Positions 9,376 to 17,924 of a DNA stretch of 64,000 bases are shown here, piece by piece. This stretch comes from CADEDV01 sp964596345. Its GTDB lineage: Bacteria > Bacteroidota > Bacteroidia > Chitinophagales > Chitinophagaceae. Position 1 is the stretch's first letter; each line of letters begins with the position of its first letter. The notes beneath the pieces are model-generated. The model did not search any database and was not told the DNA's origin. It was given only the letters and a program-made list of their open reading frames with translations. The stretch lies in assembly GCA_964596345.1 (NCBI GenBank), contig CAZQSZ010000002.1, forward strand, positions 620,001 through 684,000. Reading direction: 5' to 3'. Position numbers and translations under genes: made by a program.

Positions 9376-9762
9376 TCAGCCCTCGGTGCCTTCCTCATCC
9401 AGGAATTCCCGCTCAATTTCTTCCATCTGTACGATATCCCAGGCTTCGCTTTGGGTGGGGGTAACATTCATCAGCTCCAGGAGTTCATTTTTGTCCAGGA
9501 AATCCTCCACCTGCGGTTGCAGTTCACAGATCACAAAGGAGGCGCTGTTCTCGTAATATTTTTGTTGAATATGAACCAGCTTTTCCGCAGCAGCAATATC
9601 CATGGATTCGATGTCTTTCAGGATTAGCACCACGTTTTTAACGTCATTTTGGAGGTAGGGTAACAAACAATCAGCCAATTCTTCTGTCATAGTAGCAGAA
9701 AGTGAAGCCCCGGGCAGCGTGATGGCATGAAACCTTTCTTTGGTATCCGTTTTGACCTGCAT
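9376..9762 (-). CDS. STAS domain protein without the canonical phosphorylatable serine
   Basis: 128-residue single-domain protein related to anti-sigma-factor antagonists (SpoIIAA type). The hydrophobic pattern KNVVLILKDIESMDIAAAEKLVHIQQKY matches the STAS core, but the usual D-S-S-G phosphorylation site reads SMDIAA, so kinase-controlled partner switching in the classical way is unlikely. An acidic tail (EEIEREFLDEEGTEG) follows the domain. No anti-sigma kinase lies nearby. Operon partner of rnz, 75 bases away. Confidence 0.8.
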   Translation of the reverse strand: MQVKTDTKERFHAITLPGASLSATMTEELADCLLPYLQNDVKNVVLILKDIESMDIAAAEKLVHIQQKYYENSASFVICELQPQVEDFLDKNELLELMNVTPTQSEAWDIVQMEEIEREFLDEEGTEG

Positions 9763-9800
9763 AGTTCATACTTTTTGTTTGTTGAGCCTGTCAGCCCCCG

Positions 9801-9830
9801 CAAAGTGAAAAAACTGCCAGTTTCCGACAA
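9801..9830 (-). promoter_or_regulatory. Promoter for STAS-rnz
   Basis: On the minus strand TTG (9828-9830), a 19-bp spacer and TCACTTTG (9801-9808), one mismatch to the Bacteroidota TTG-N19-TAnnTTTG promoter. It ends 38 bases before the STAS start. Confidence 0.6.
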
Positions 9831-9917
9831 CTTAAATTATCAACACCTCGTTTATAAATACGGGAAAACAGGAACCAAATATATTCGTTAATATTGTACA
9901 ACACCCAATTATCTTAC

Positions 9918-12449
9918 ATGGATAACAATTTTTCAGCCCAGGTAAAAGAGATCATTTCATTCAGCAGGGAAGAAGCCTTACGATTGGGAAATGATTTTAT
10001 CGGTACCGAACATCTGCTGCTCGGTTTGATCCGGGAAGGAGATAATACCGCCGTCCGCATTCTTAAAAGTTTTAATGTTGACCTCTACGAACTCCGGAAG
10101 GAAATTGAATTAGCGGTGAAGGATAAAACCGGAAAGAATATTGCCAATATCAACAGTCTTCCATTAACCAAGCAAGCGGAAAAGGTGATCCGGGTTACGG
10201 TGCTGGAAGCAAAAGCACTTAAGAGTGCTACCGTGGAAACCGAACACCTGATGCTTTCCATTTTAAAGAATAAAGAAAATATTGCAACACAAATCCTAAA
10301 TCAGTTTGATGTGGATTACGATCTTTTCAGGCAGGAATTAGGCATTGTAAAATCCAATGACCCCCGCGCCGAATTCTCAGAAGAAAATGATGACGATTTT
10401 GACGAAGAGAAAAAATACTCCGGTCAAAAAGGGAGCAGTAAACAACAGGGCAATGCTAAAAGTAAAACACCGGTATTGGACAATTTTGGCCGGGATATCA
10501 CGAAGCTGGCAGAGATGAGTGCTTTAGATCCCATCGTTGGCCGTGAAAAAGAAATTGAGAGAGTATCACAAATATTGTCGCGCCGCAAAAAGAACAACCC
10601 GATCTTAATTGGTGAACCGGGAGTGGGTAAAACAGCTATCGTGGAAGGGCTTGCCCTGCGCATCGTTCAGCGGAAAGTTTCCAGGGTATTGTTTGATAAA
10701 AGAGTGATCTCGCTTGACCTGGCCGCATTGGTCGCCGGTACTAAATACCGTGGCCAGTTTGAGGAAAGGATGAAAGCCATTATGAATGAACTTGAAAAGA
10801 ACCGGGATGTGATCCTGTTCATTGATGAATTGCATACAATTGTAGGTGCCGGTGGTGCCAGCGGTTCACTGGATGCCAGTAATATCTTTAAGCCGGCTTT
10901 GGCAAGAGGCGAGCTCCAGTGCATTGGTGCATCAACACTGGATGAGTACAGAATGTATATCGAAAAAGATGGTGCATTAGACCGTCGTTTTCAGAAAGTG
11001 GTGATCGATCCGCCGAGTGTGGAAGATACAATCACTATCCTGAATAATATCAAATCCAAATACGAGGACTATCACAACGTCACATATAACAATGAATCAA
11101 TTGAGGCTTGTGTGAAGCTGAGTGACCGGTATATCACCGATCGTCTTCTTCCCGATAAGGCCATCGATGTGATGGATGAAGTGGGAGCCAGGGTGCATTT
11201 AAAAAATATCAATGTTCCGCAGACCATTGTCGACCTGGAAAAGAAGATAGAAGATGTGAAGAATGAGAAAAATAAAGTGGTGAAGAGCCAGAAATTTGAA
11301 GAAGCCGCATCGCTCCGGGATACAGAAAAGCGTTTACAGGAAGACCTGGAGAAAGCAAAAGCGGATTGGGAAGAAGAAAGCAAACACAAGCGGTTCCCGA
11401 TAGATGAGGAAGCCATTGCAGAAGTAGTGAGTATGATGACAGGTATCCCCGTGAAAAGAATGGTACAGGCAGAGACAGATAAGCTGCGCAAAATGGCCGA
11501 TGATATGAAAAATATGGTGATCGGCCAGGATGAGGCAATCACAAAGGTGGTAAAAGCCATTCAGCGCAACAGGGTAGGCCTGAAAGATCCGAAGAAACCC
11601 ATTGGTACATTCATCTTCCTGGGGCCTACCGGTGTTGGTAAAACAGAGCTGGCAAGATCATTGGCTAGATATATGTTCGATTCCGAAGATGCACTGATCC
11701 GGATTGATATGAGTGAATACATGGAAAAATTCACGATCAGCCGTTTAATTGGTGCTCCTCCCGGTTATGTTGGTTATGAAGAAGGCGGCCAGCTGACAGA
11801 AAAAGTACGCCGCAAGCCATATAGTGTGATCCTGCTGGATGAAATTGAGAAAGCACACCCGGATATTTATAATGTATTGTTGCAGGTACTGGATGATGGC
11901 CAGTTGACGGATGGATTGGGAAGAAAAGTGGATTTCAAGAATACGACGATCATTATGACCTCGAATATTGGTGTGCGGCAGTTAAAGGATTTTGGAGCCG
12001 GGGTGGGATTTGCTACTGCCAATAAGATCGAGCATGAAGATGAAGCGAATAAAGCAGTGATCGAAAAAGCGTTAAAAAAAACCTTCTCACCGGAGTTCCT
12101 TAACCGTATTGATGATGTGATCATATTTAACTCGCTTACCAAGGAAAATATCTTCAGCATCATTGATATCCTGATGAAAGGGGTGACTAAGCGGTTAACA
12201 AGCCTGGGCTTCAGCCTGGCGTTAACAGAAGAAGCTAAAACCTTCCTGGCAGACAAAGGATATGATGTGCAGTTTGGTGCAAGACCTTTGCACAGGGCCA
12301 TCCAGAAATACCTGGAAGATCCGCTGGCTGAAGAGATACTCAATACACATGTCAAAGCCGGAGATGTGCTGGAAGCCGATGTGGACCCTGAAAAAACTAA
12401 ACTTGTTTTTTCATTTAAAACGCAGCCTGAACAAAAATCCAAAGCATAG
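9918..12449 (+). CDS. clpC: ATP-dependent Clp protease ATP-binding subunit ClpC
   Basis: Hsp100 unfoldase that feeds proteins to ClpP. Starting at ATG 9918 (MDNNFSAQVKEII) gives 843 residues and the normal N-terminus; an upstream TTG would add eight unsupported residues. Domains: Clp_N double repeat (to about 145), an acidic linker (SEENDDDFDEEKKY), first AAA+ module with Walker A GEPGVGKT near 232, a UVR motif in the middle region (SQKFEEAASLRDTEKRLQ), second AAA+ module with GPTGVGKTE, and the C-terminal D2-small domain (FGARPLHRAIQKYLEDPLAE). Ends at a hairpin terminator that doubles as the cmk promoter region. Confidence 0.97.
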   Translation: MDNNFSAQVKEIISFSREEALRLGNDFIGTEHLLLGLIREGDNTAVRILKSFNVDLYELRKEIELAVKDKTGKNIANINSLPLTKQAEKVIRVTVLEAKALKSATVETEHLMLSILKNKENIATQILNQFDVDYDLFRQELGIVKSNDPRAEFSEENDDDFDEEKKYSGQKGSSKQQGNAKSKTPVLDNFGRDITKLAEMSALDPIVGREKEIERVSQILSRRKKNNPILIGEPGVGKTAIVEGLALRIVQRKVSRVLFDKRVISLDLAALVAGTKYRGQFEERMKAIMNELEKNRDVILFIDELHTIVGAGGASGSLDASNIFKPALARGELQCIGASTLDEYRMYIEKDGALDRRFQKVVIDPPSVEDTITILNNIKSKYEDYHNVTYNNESIEACVKLSDRYITDRLLPDKAIDVMDEVGARVHLKNINVPQTIVDLEKKIEDVKNEKNKVVKSQKFEEAASLRDTEKRLQEDLEKAKADWEEESKHKRFPIDEEAIAEVVSMMTGIPVKRMVQAETDKLRKMADDMKNMVIGQDEAITKVVKAIQRNRVGLKDPKKPIGTFIFLGPTGVGKTELARSLARYMFDSEDALIRIDMSEYMEKFTISRLIGAPPGYVGYEEGGQLTEKVRRKPYSVILLDEIEKAHPDIYNVLLQVLDDGQLTDGLGRKVDFKNTTIIMTSNIGVRQLKDFGAGVGFATANKIEHEDEANKAVIEKALKKTFSPEFLNRIDDVIIFNSLTKENIFSIIDILMKGVTKRLTSLGFSLALTEEAKTFLADKGYDVQFGARPLHRAIQKYLEDPLAEEILNTHVKAGDVLEADVDPEKTKLVFSFKTQPEQKSKA

Positions 12450-12470
12450 GCAGGTAATAATTAATTTTTC

Positions 12471-12506
12471 AAAGGAGTGTTGTTAACCGGCACTCCTTTT
12501 TTATTT
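12471..12506 (+). terminator. Rho-independent terminator of clpC
   Basis: AAAGGAGTG (12471-12479) pairs with CACTCCTTT (12491-12499) around an 11-nt loop and runs into T's. The loop and tail carry the cmk promoter boxes. Confidence 0.75.
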
Positions 12507-12509
12507 TTG
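12480..12509 (+). promoter_or_regulatory. cmk promoter, overlapping the clpC terminator
   Basis: TTG (12480-12482), a 19-bp spacer and TATTTTTG (12502-12509) match the Bacteroidota consensus exactly. The -33 box is in the terminator loop. The -7 box ends six bases before the GTG start at 12516, so the transcript should be leaderless or nearly so. Confidence 0.65.
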
Positions 12510-12515
12510 TCACCT

Positions 12516-13196
12516 GTGGCAAAAAAGATCATTATAACTATTGATGGCTGGTCAAGCTGTGGGAAAAGCACACTGGCCAAACAACTCGCCAAAGAGCTCG
12601 GCTATGTATATGTGGACAGTGGCGCCATGTACAGGGCTATCACCCTTTATTTTCTCCGTAATAATGTTGATCTTGGGGAGAAGAAGGAGGTGAAGCAGGC
12701 CCTGAAGAGTATTAACCTGGAATTTATTTATAATCCCAAAAGCAACAACAGCGAAATATATCTCAACGAAGAGAATGTTGAATACCTGATACGGGATCTT
12801 GTTATTGCCGAAAAGGTAAGCGATGTTGCAGCCATTAAGGAAGTAAGGGAATTTGCCGTGGCCCAGCAGCAAAAGATGGGTGAAAAGAAAGGTGTTGTGA
12901 TGGATGGCCGGGATATTGGTACAGTCGTCTTTCCTAAAGCCGAATTAAAGATATTCATGACCGCCGATAATGCCATCAGGGTGGAGCGGAGGTTCAAAGA
13001 GCTGTACGAGAAGAACCCCAACATCACGATTGAAGAGGTAAAGAATAATCTCGAAATGAGGGATTATATCGATTCGCACCGGGAGGTGAGCCCATTGCGT
13101 CAGGCCAAAGATGCACTGGAGCTGGATAATAGTAATATTACACCGCAGCAGCAGCTAAAGCTGGCATTGGACTGGGCTTCTCAAAAAATAAAATAA
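12516..13196 (+). CDS. cmk: Cytidylate kinase
   Basis: Phosphorylates CMP and dCMP using ATP. With GTG at 12516 the protein is 226 residues and begins directly with the conserved MAKKIIITIDGWSSCGKST, P-loop at 11-19; a TTG start upstream (12477) would add a meaningless 13-residue stretch inside the terminator. Other motifs: YVDSGAMYRAIT, MDGRDIGTVVFP, IDSHREVSPL. The promoter -7 box is six bases upstream, which supports GTG and suggests leaderless translation. Confidence 0.95.
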   Translation: MAKKIIITIDGWSSCGKSTLAKQLAKELGYVYVDSGAMYRAITLYFLRNNVDLGEKKEVKQALKSINLEFIYNPKSNNSEIYLNEENVEYLIRDLVIAEKVSDVAAIKEVREFAVAQQQKMGEKKGVVMDGRDIGTVVFPKAELKIFMTADNAIRVERRFKELYEKNPNITIEEVKNNLEMRDYIDSHREVSPLRQAKDALELDNSNITPQQQLKLALDWASQKIK

Positions 13197-13219
13197 CCGG
13201 CACGGTCAGGTAGCAGATA

Positions 13220-14281
13220 TTGGTTATTCCTTTTCAGGATTCATTTCTTTACTTTTATACCAAACCATCACAATTGCGGATAACCACCTACAGGTTGCTT
13301 CAACCTTTTATTGTTCTTCACCTGATTATATTGGTGGGGATAATAGGCTATATGGTTATTGAAGACGCCTCTTTTGTAGATTCCTTATTTATGACCACGA
13401 TCTCCATTACAACGGTGGGATATGGAGAAGTAGTTCCACTGAGTACTGCCGGAAAATGGTTCACTATCTTTTTATTAATTACCAGTTGGGGAACATTTGC
13501 ATTTGCCATTACCCGTATTACCCAGTTTATTATCAATGGAGAGATCAATAAATATTTTAAAATGCGCAGGCTTATGAAAGATATTGCAAAGCTTGAACAA
13601 CATGTTATTATTTGTGGCTATGGACGAAACGGGCATGAAGCAGCAAGAATACTCCGGTCACAGGATGTGCCTTTTCTGATCATCGAAAAGAACCCGGACC
13701 TGGTTGAAAAGGCAAGACATGAGGAAGAACACCTGTTATATGTTGAAGGTGACAGCACCAATGATGATGTATTACTATATGCCGGTATTGAAAAGGCAAG
13801 GGCGTTGATCACCACCTTACCGGTTGATGCAGATAATTTATTTATTGTTCTTTCGGCAAGAGGGCTCAATCCCGTTATGCAGATCATCAGCCGGGCATCA
13901 GATAGTAATTCTATACCCAAGTTGAAAAAGGCAGGGGCTAGTAATGTTATAATGCCTGACAGGATAGGTGGTTCTCATATGGCCAACCTCGTATCAAAAC
14001 CCGATGTGGTGGAATTTGTTGACTTCCTCTCCGGGGAAGAGGGGCAATCCATACATATTGACTCGATCGCTTTTGAAGAATTACCAGGGGAGATAAAAGG
14101 GAAACAATTGCAGGAGATCATGCAATGGAATAAAACAGGCGTTAATTGTATTGGCCTGAAAAGTTCAGAGGGGAAATTTATCATCAACCCCCCTGAAGAT
14201 ATTATTGTTGACTCCGGAATGAAAATACTGGTGCTGGGTACCCGGCAACAGATACTCAGGATGAAAGCCAACCTGCCCTGA
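13220..14281 (+). CDS. Two-helix potassium channel with RCK/TrkA domains
   Basis: 353-residue channel subunit of the MthK/GsuK type. Two transmembrane helices (about 28-48 and 78-103) flank the pore helix and selectivity filter TVGYGE at 65-70. A cytoplasmic RCK domain begins with VIICGYGRNG (129-138), a nucleotide-binding Rossmann fold, and a TrkA-C-like region occupies roughly 265-353 (IKGKQLQEI, IINPPEDIIVDSGMKILVLGT). It probably controls K+ flux gated by nucleotide or ion binding. It starts 24 bases after cmk; the exact start is uncertain. Confidence 0.92.
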   Translation: MVIPFQDSFLYFYTKPSQLRITTYRLLQPFIVLHLIILVGIIGYMVIEDASFVDSLFMTTISITTVGYGEVVPLSTAGKWFTIFLLITSWGTFAFAITRITQFIINGEINKYFKMRRLMKDIAKLEQHVIICGYGRNGHEAARILRSQDVPFLIIEKNPDLVEKARHEEEHLLYVEGDSTNDDVLLYAGIEKARALITTLPVDADNLFIVLSARGLNPVMQIISRASDSNSIPKLKKAGASNVIMPDRIGGSHMANLVSKPDVVEFVDFLSGEEGQSIHIDSIAFEELPGEIKGKQLQEIMQWNKTGVNCIGLKSSEGKFIINPPEDIIVDSGMKILVLGTRQQILRMKANLP

Positions 14282-14283
14282 TC

Positions 14284-15009
14284 TTACTGGCCGGAGCCGG
14301 CCGCTTTTTTGACATCGAGTAATTCAACTTCAAATATCAGCATGGCACCGCCGGGTATCTGGCCTTGTCCCATTGCTCCGTAGCCAAGTTCATAAGGAAT
14401 CCAGAATTTGTACTTAGATCCAACTGCCATGAGTTGCAGACCTTCTGTCCATCCGCGGATTACCTGGCTGACTCCAAGCGTTAATGGCTGGCCGCGGTTG
14501 TAAGAAGCATCGAACTCGGTGCCATCCAGTAAAGTGCCCCGGTAATGGGCGACAAAAGTATCAACTGCGGCAGGCTTGATACCATTACCTTCTTTTATCA
14601 CTTCATACTGAAGGCCGGAAGCAGTTGTTTTAACTCCGGGTTTGGTTTTATTTCTTTTCAGGAAAGCAACTCCTGAATCAATAATCGCTTTTGATTTTTG
14701 CAGCTGCATCTGGGTCAGGTAATTATTGATGACCATATTGGCGGTATTGTCATCCATGAGCGGCTTTTTATTACCCATCAGGTCATTGATAGCTTTTAAT
14801 ACCAATGTAGAGTTGACTTTATTCACTCCCTGTTGTTTAAAGAAATTAGCAAAACTCATCCCCATCGCATAGCTGGCAGAATCAAATGAATTTTTCAAAA
14901 CAGGTTTAGCAGCAACGGGTGTAGTTTTTGACTTTGTTGTTTTGACAGGCTGTGCTACGGCAACAACAGCCAGTACCAGTACGGATAAACAAAGAACAAG
15001 TTTCTTCAT
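14284..15009 (-). CDS. FKBP-type peptidyl-prolyl cis-trans isomerase, exported
   Basis: 241-residue secreted FKBP. ATG 15009 begins a signal peptide (MKKLVLCLSVLVLAVVAVAQ); the frame is open further upstream but only as antisense of the thioesterase gene. After the signal comes an FKBP_N dimerisation-like helical region (DSASYAMGMSFANFFKQQG) and then the catalytic FKBP fold (VDTFVAHYRGTLLDGTEFD, VIRGWTEGLQLM, GYGAMGQGQIPGGAMLIFEVELL). Expected to assist folding of proteins in the periplasm. A perfect -7 box lies at 15029-15036. Its 3' end faces the K+ channel gene two bases away. Confidence 0.95.
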   Translation of the reverse strand: MKKLVLCLSVLVLAVVAVAQPVKTTKSKTTPVAAKPVLKNSFDSASYAMGMSFANFFKQQGVNKVNSTLVLKAINDLMGNKKPLMDDNTANMVINNYLTQMQLQKSKAIIDSGVAFLKRNKTKPGVKTTASGLQYEVIKEGNGIKPAAVDTFVAHYRGTLLDGTEFDASYNRGQPLTLGVSQVIRGWTEGLQLMAVGSKYKFWIPYELGYGAMGQGQIPGGAMLIFEVELLDVKKAAGSGQ

Positions 15010-15028
15010 ACATTTTTTTATTAGGGAG

Positions 15029-15036
15029 CAAAAATA
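15029..15036 (-). promoter_or_regulatory. -7 promoter box for the FKBP gene
   Basis: TATTTTTG on the minus strand, an exact TAnnTTTG match 19 bases before the ATG at 15009. Confidence 0.45.
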
Positions 15037-15102
15037 CAGGTTGAGTGGGTAATTCGGAAGGCTGTTATCATTTAATTTAGCGGTCTTATAGAAAGAACGA
15101 AA

Positions 15103-15540
15103 ATGGAAAAATTCAGCAGGGATGTACAGGTTCGCTGGGCCGACCTGGATCCAAACTTTCACGTGAGGCATTCGGTGTATTATGACTGGGGAGCCTGGTG
15201 CCGGATTGAATACCTGTATAGCATTGGCCTTACTGCTGAAGTGATGCAAAAGTTCCATATCGGGCCCATCCTTTTCCGGGAAGAATGTATTTTCCGGAAA
15301 GAGATCAGGCTGGAGGATAAAGTGAGTATTAACCTGAAACTGGTTAAAGCAAAAAGAGATTTCTCCCGCTGGACCATTCTGCATGAGATCAGGAAGAATG
15401 GTGAGGTCTTATCGGCGGTTTTAACGGTTGATATAGCCTGGCTGGATATTGTACGCCGCAAGCTGGCATCATTACCGGATGAGGTTCGGGTCCTGTTCAG
15501 CGATGTGCCGGTAGCAGATGATTTTCAGTGGTTAGATTAG
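15103..15540 (+). CDS. Acyl-CoA thioesterase (4HBT hot-dog fold)
   Basis: 145-residue hot-dog-fold protein. The N-terminal VRWADLDPNFHVRHSVYYDW matches the 4-hydroxybenzoyl-CoA thioesterase signature, with an aspartate in the catalytic position followed by the HVRH variant of the usual N-H-V motif. Expected to hydrolyse an acyl-CoA or acyl-ACP; chain length is unknown. Divergent from the FKBP gene and convergent with the exonuclease gene, whose stop overlaps its 3' end by four bases. Confidence 0.88.
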   Translation: MEKFSRDVQVRWADLDPNFHVRHSVYYDWGAWCRIEYLYSIGLTAEVMQKFHIGPILFREECIFRKEIRLEDKVSINLKLVKAKRDFSRWTILHEIRKNGEVLSAVLTVDIAWLDIVRRKLASLPDEVRVLFSDVPVADDFQWLD

Positions 15541-16916
15541 GGCGTTGACTCTGAGAGCATTTTTACTTTGCCCGGGAATCGGGCCGCATACCCGTTGATA
15601 AGGTTGCGGATATAGAGATTCTCTTTATAGGGGGTCAATAATTCTTTTAGCATGGCATGATCAGTAATGGCCAGGTCTGAGGGAATATAACCCATGCCAT
15701 AAAATCTTCCCTCTGAAACGAGAATGCAGGATTGATCATCTCCGTTTAATCCTTTTTCAACAATGGCAAAAGAAGGTTGTTTTTTCAATGTTTCAACCGC
15801 CTGCAGCACCCGTTCGTTATAGCTGGCAGGCAGTTCTTTTTGCCGGCAGGCACCATTGCAAAAACCTTCTTTTATGCCTTCACAATCCGCCTGGTCTTTT
15901 TGCATAAAGCAAAGTTTGGGGCAAAGATTGAATTCTCTCATTAGTTTACGAAGGATCGCATGACCGTCAACGAGGTAATGAAAACTATAGACAGGACTAA
16001 GCCGCTGTTTATTTTTTTCAATGGCTAAACGGATAAAACCATTCTGGTCTTCGTAACTAAAAATGCCATATACATCTTCCCATCTTTTTTGAGACAGGTT
16101 AAAAATGGGCCATAGTTTTTTTATTTCGGTTGACTCGAGGATGCAGGCCATCAGTTCCGTGGCGCAGGGCTGAAAACTGATGGCGTGGATATGTTTCATG
16201 AAATTTTGCTTCTGCCTGCTTTCTGAATTATTGCTGAAATGACTGTTGACCCGGTAACGGATATTATTCGCTTTTCCTACGTATACGATCTTCCCTTTTT
16301 CATTGTGAAAATAATAAACACCGGGAGTATAGGGTAATTGATCAAAATGTTCTTTGGGAACATTGGGTGGTAATACAGACTCTTTGGAATTCCGTTGCAA
16401 ACTTTTGACAATATGCTGCTCCTTATCATGTGCCAACAATAACTGGAAGACTTTTACTGTTGCTTCTGTATCACCACCAGCCCTGTGCCGGTCTTTGATC
16501 GTTATTCCCAATGAATGGCAAAGATTGCCTAAGCTATACGAAGCGAAACCAGGGAATATTTTGCGACTTAATCTTACGGTACAGAGTTTTTTACTATTCA
16601 GGATAAAGCCGGCTTCGGCCAGGTGGCCTTTCACAAAGGAGTAATCAAAATTTACATTGTGGGCAACAAATGTTTTTCCTTCCAGGATCGTATAAATCTT
16701 TTCGGCGACTGTTTCAAATAAGGGGGCCGTAGCCACCATTGTATCAGTAATGCCGGTCATGGCCTGGATATAATGCGGGATGGGCTGGTTGGGGTTGATC
16801 AGCGTTTCAAATTTTTCCACCACTTTTTCCCCGTCAAAAACATGAATGGAAATTTCAGTGATGCCATTGGCTGCTGCGTAGGATCCGGTTGTCTCTATGT
16901 CAACAATTGCATACAT
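15537..16916 (-). CDS. DEDDh exonuclease fused to a UvrC-type GIY-YIG nuclease domain
   Basis: 459-residue DNA-repair-type fusion. The N-terminal third is a DnaQ/epsilon-like 3'-5' exonuclease (YAIVDIETTGS with the first acidic pair at 6 and 8, AHNVNFDYSFVKGHL, and HRAGGDTEAT with the final His/Asp). The middle holds a GIY-YIG domain (PYTPGVYYFHNEKGKIVYVGKANNIRYRVNSH) as in UvrC N-terminus or Cho. The last 200 residues resemble no catalytic domain I know but include a cysteine-rich stretch (CEGIKEGFCNGAC). No UvrC C-terminal nuclease or HhH region is present. A DNA-repair role alongside UvrABC is inferred. Confidence 0.88.
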   Translation of the reverse strand: MYAIVDIETTGSYAAANGITEISIHVFDGEKVVEKFETLINPNQPIPHYIQAMTGITDTMVATAPLFETVAEKIYTILEGKTFVAHNVNFDYSFVKGHLAEAGFILNSKKLCTVRLSRKIFPGFASYSLGNLCHSLGITIKDRHRAGGDTEATVKVFQLLLAHDKEQHIVKSLQRNSKESVLPPNVPKEHFDQLPYTPGVYYFHNEKGKIVYVGKANNIRYRVNSHFSNNSESRQKQNFMKHIHAISFQPCATELMACILESTEIKKLWPIFNLSQKRWEDVYGIFSYEDQNGFIRLAIEKNKQRLSPVYSFHYLVDGHAILRKLMREFNLCPKLCFMQKDQADCEGIKEGFCNGACRQKELPASYNERVLQAVETLKKQPSFAIVEKGLNGDDQSCILVSEGRFYGMGYIPSDLAITDHAMLKELLTPYKENLYIRNLINGYAARFPGKVKMLSESTP

Positions 16917-16976
16917 GAAATAAGTGCCGCGGTTTAGCTGTGAAATACGAATTTCGTGAAAGTTTTTAACTCAACT

Positions 16977-17924
16977 ATGCAGGCAGATAAATTAATAATG
17001 TTTCGCAACCGGCTCACAAAGGTCTGGCGGCACCTGTCCAAACAGGCGAAGCGGCAGGGCATTAGCTGCTACCGTATATATGACCACGATCTGCCTGAAT
17101 TTCCCTTTTGTATAGAGTTGTATGCTGATAAATTATATGTGGCCGAGTATAAACGGCAGCATGGTATGTCGGACGAAGAACATGAGGGATGGACTGAAAA
17201 AAGCATGGAAGTGATGGAAGAAGTGCTCGGGATCGGTAAGGAAAATATGTTCCTGAAACTCAGGCAACGAAAACCCGGCAGGCTGGGGCAGTACCAGAAA
17301 TATGATGAAATCCAGCATGAATTTGTGGTGACAGAAAATGGGTTGAAGTTCATGGTGAACCTGAGTGATTATCTCGATACGGGATTATTCCTGGATCACC
17401 GCATCACCCGGCAAATGGTGAGGGAGAAGAGCAGCGGGAGAAAAGTATTGAACCTCTTTGCCTATACCGGTTCTTTTTCCGTGTATGCAGCAGCCGGGGG
17501 AGCTGAAGAAGTGATTACTGCTGATCTTTCTAAGACCTATTTAAGCTGGGCGGAGAGAAACCTGCAGTTAAATGATTTTACAGATGCGGAAAAATACAAG
17601 TTTGTACATGCCGATGTTAAGCAATACCTGAAAACAATACCAGCAGATTATTTTGATATGATCATCATGGATCCGCCTACTTTCAGCAACAGCAAACGAA
17701 TGGAAGATATTTTAGATATTCAACGGGACCATGTTACCCTTATCAATCAGTGTATGGCCGGCCTAAAGCCGGGAGGGATCTTGTATTTCAGCACCAACTT
17801 CCGCAAGTTTGAACTGGACCAGGAGAAAATCAATGCCAGTACTATTAAAGACATCACAAAAGCCACAACCCCTTTCGATTTCGAAGGGAAATTATTCCGC
17901 TGGTGCTTCTACCTGGTTAAATAA
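16977..17924 (+). CDS. Class I SAM-dependent rRNA methyltransferase (RlmK/RlmI-like)
   Basis: Methyltransferase of 315 residues from ATG 16977 (MQADKLIMFRNRLTK). Motif I reads NLFAYTGSFSVYAAAGGAEEV, the acidic binding loop ADLSKTYLSWAERN, and the catalytic region MIIMDPPTFSNSK, the pattern of the COG1092/RlmK family that methylates 23S rRNA. The N-terminal PUA domain of RlmI is absent, so it is closer to the RlmK half. Its 3' end overlaps the convergent lipase gene by 16 bases. The target nucleotide is inferred from the family. Confidence 0.88.
   Translation: MQADKLIMFRNRLTKVWRHLSKQAKRQGISCYRIYDHDLPEFPFCIELYADKLYVAEYKRQHGMSDEEHEGWTEKSMEVMEEVLGIGKENMFLKLRQRKPGRLGQYQKYDEIQHEFVVTENGLKFMVNLSDYLDTGLFLDHRITRQMVREKSSGRKVLNLFAYTGSFSVYAAAGGAEEVITADLSKTYLSWAERNLQLNDFTDAEKYKFVHADVKQYLKTIPADYFDMIIMDPPTFSNSKRMEDILDIQRDHVTLINQCMAGLKPGGILYFSTNFRKFELDQEKINASTIKDITKATTPFDFEGKLFRWCFYLVK

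Noticed and set aside
11072..12442. Long minus-strand frames opposite clpC
   Set aside because: They are antisense to strongly conserved AAA+ sequence and show serine/leucine-rich composition typical of mirrored coding; no family pattern.
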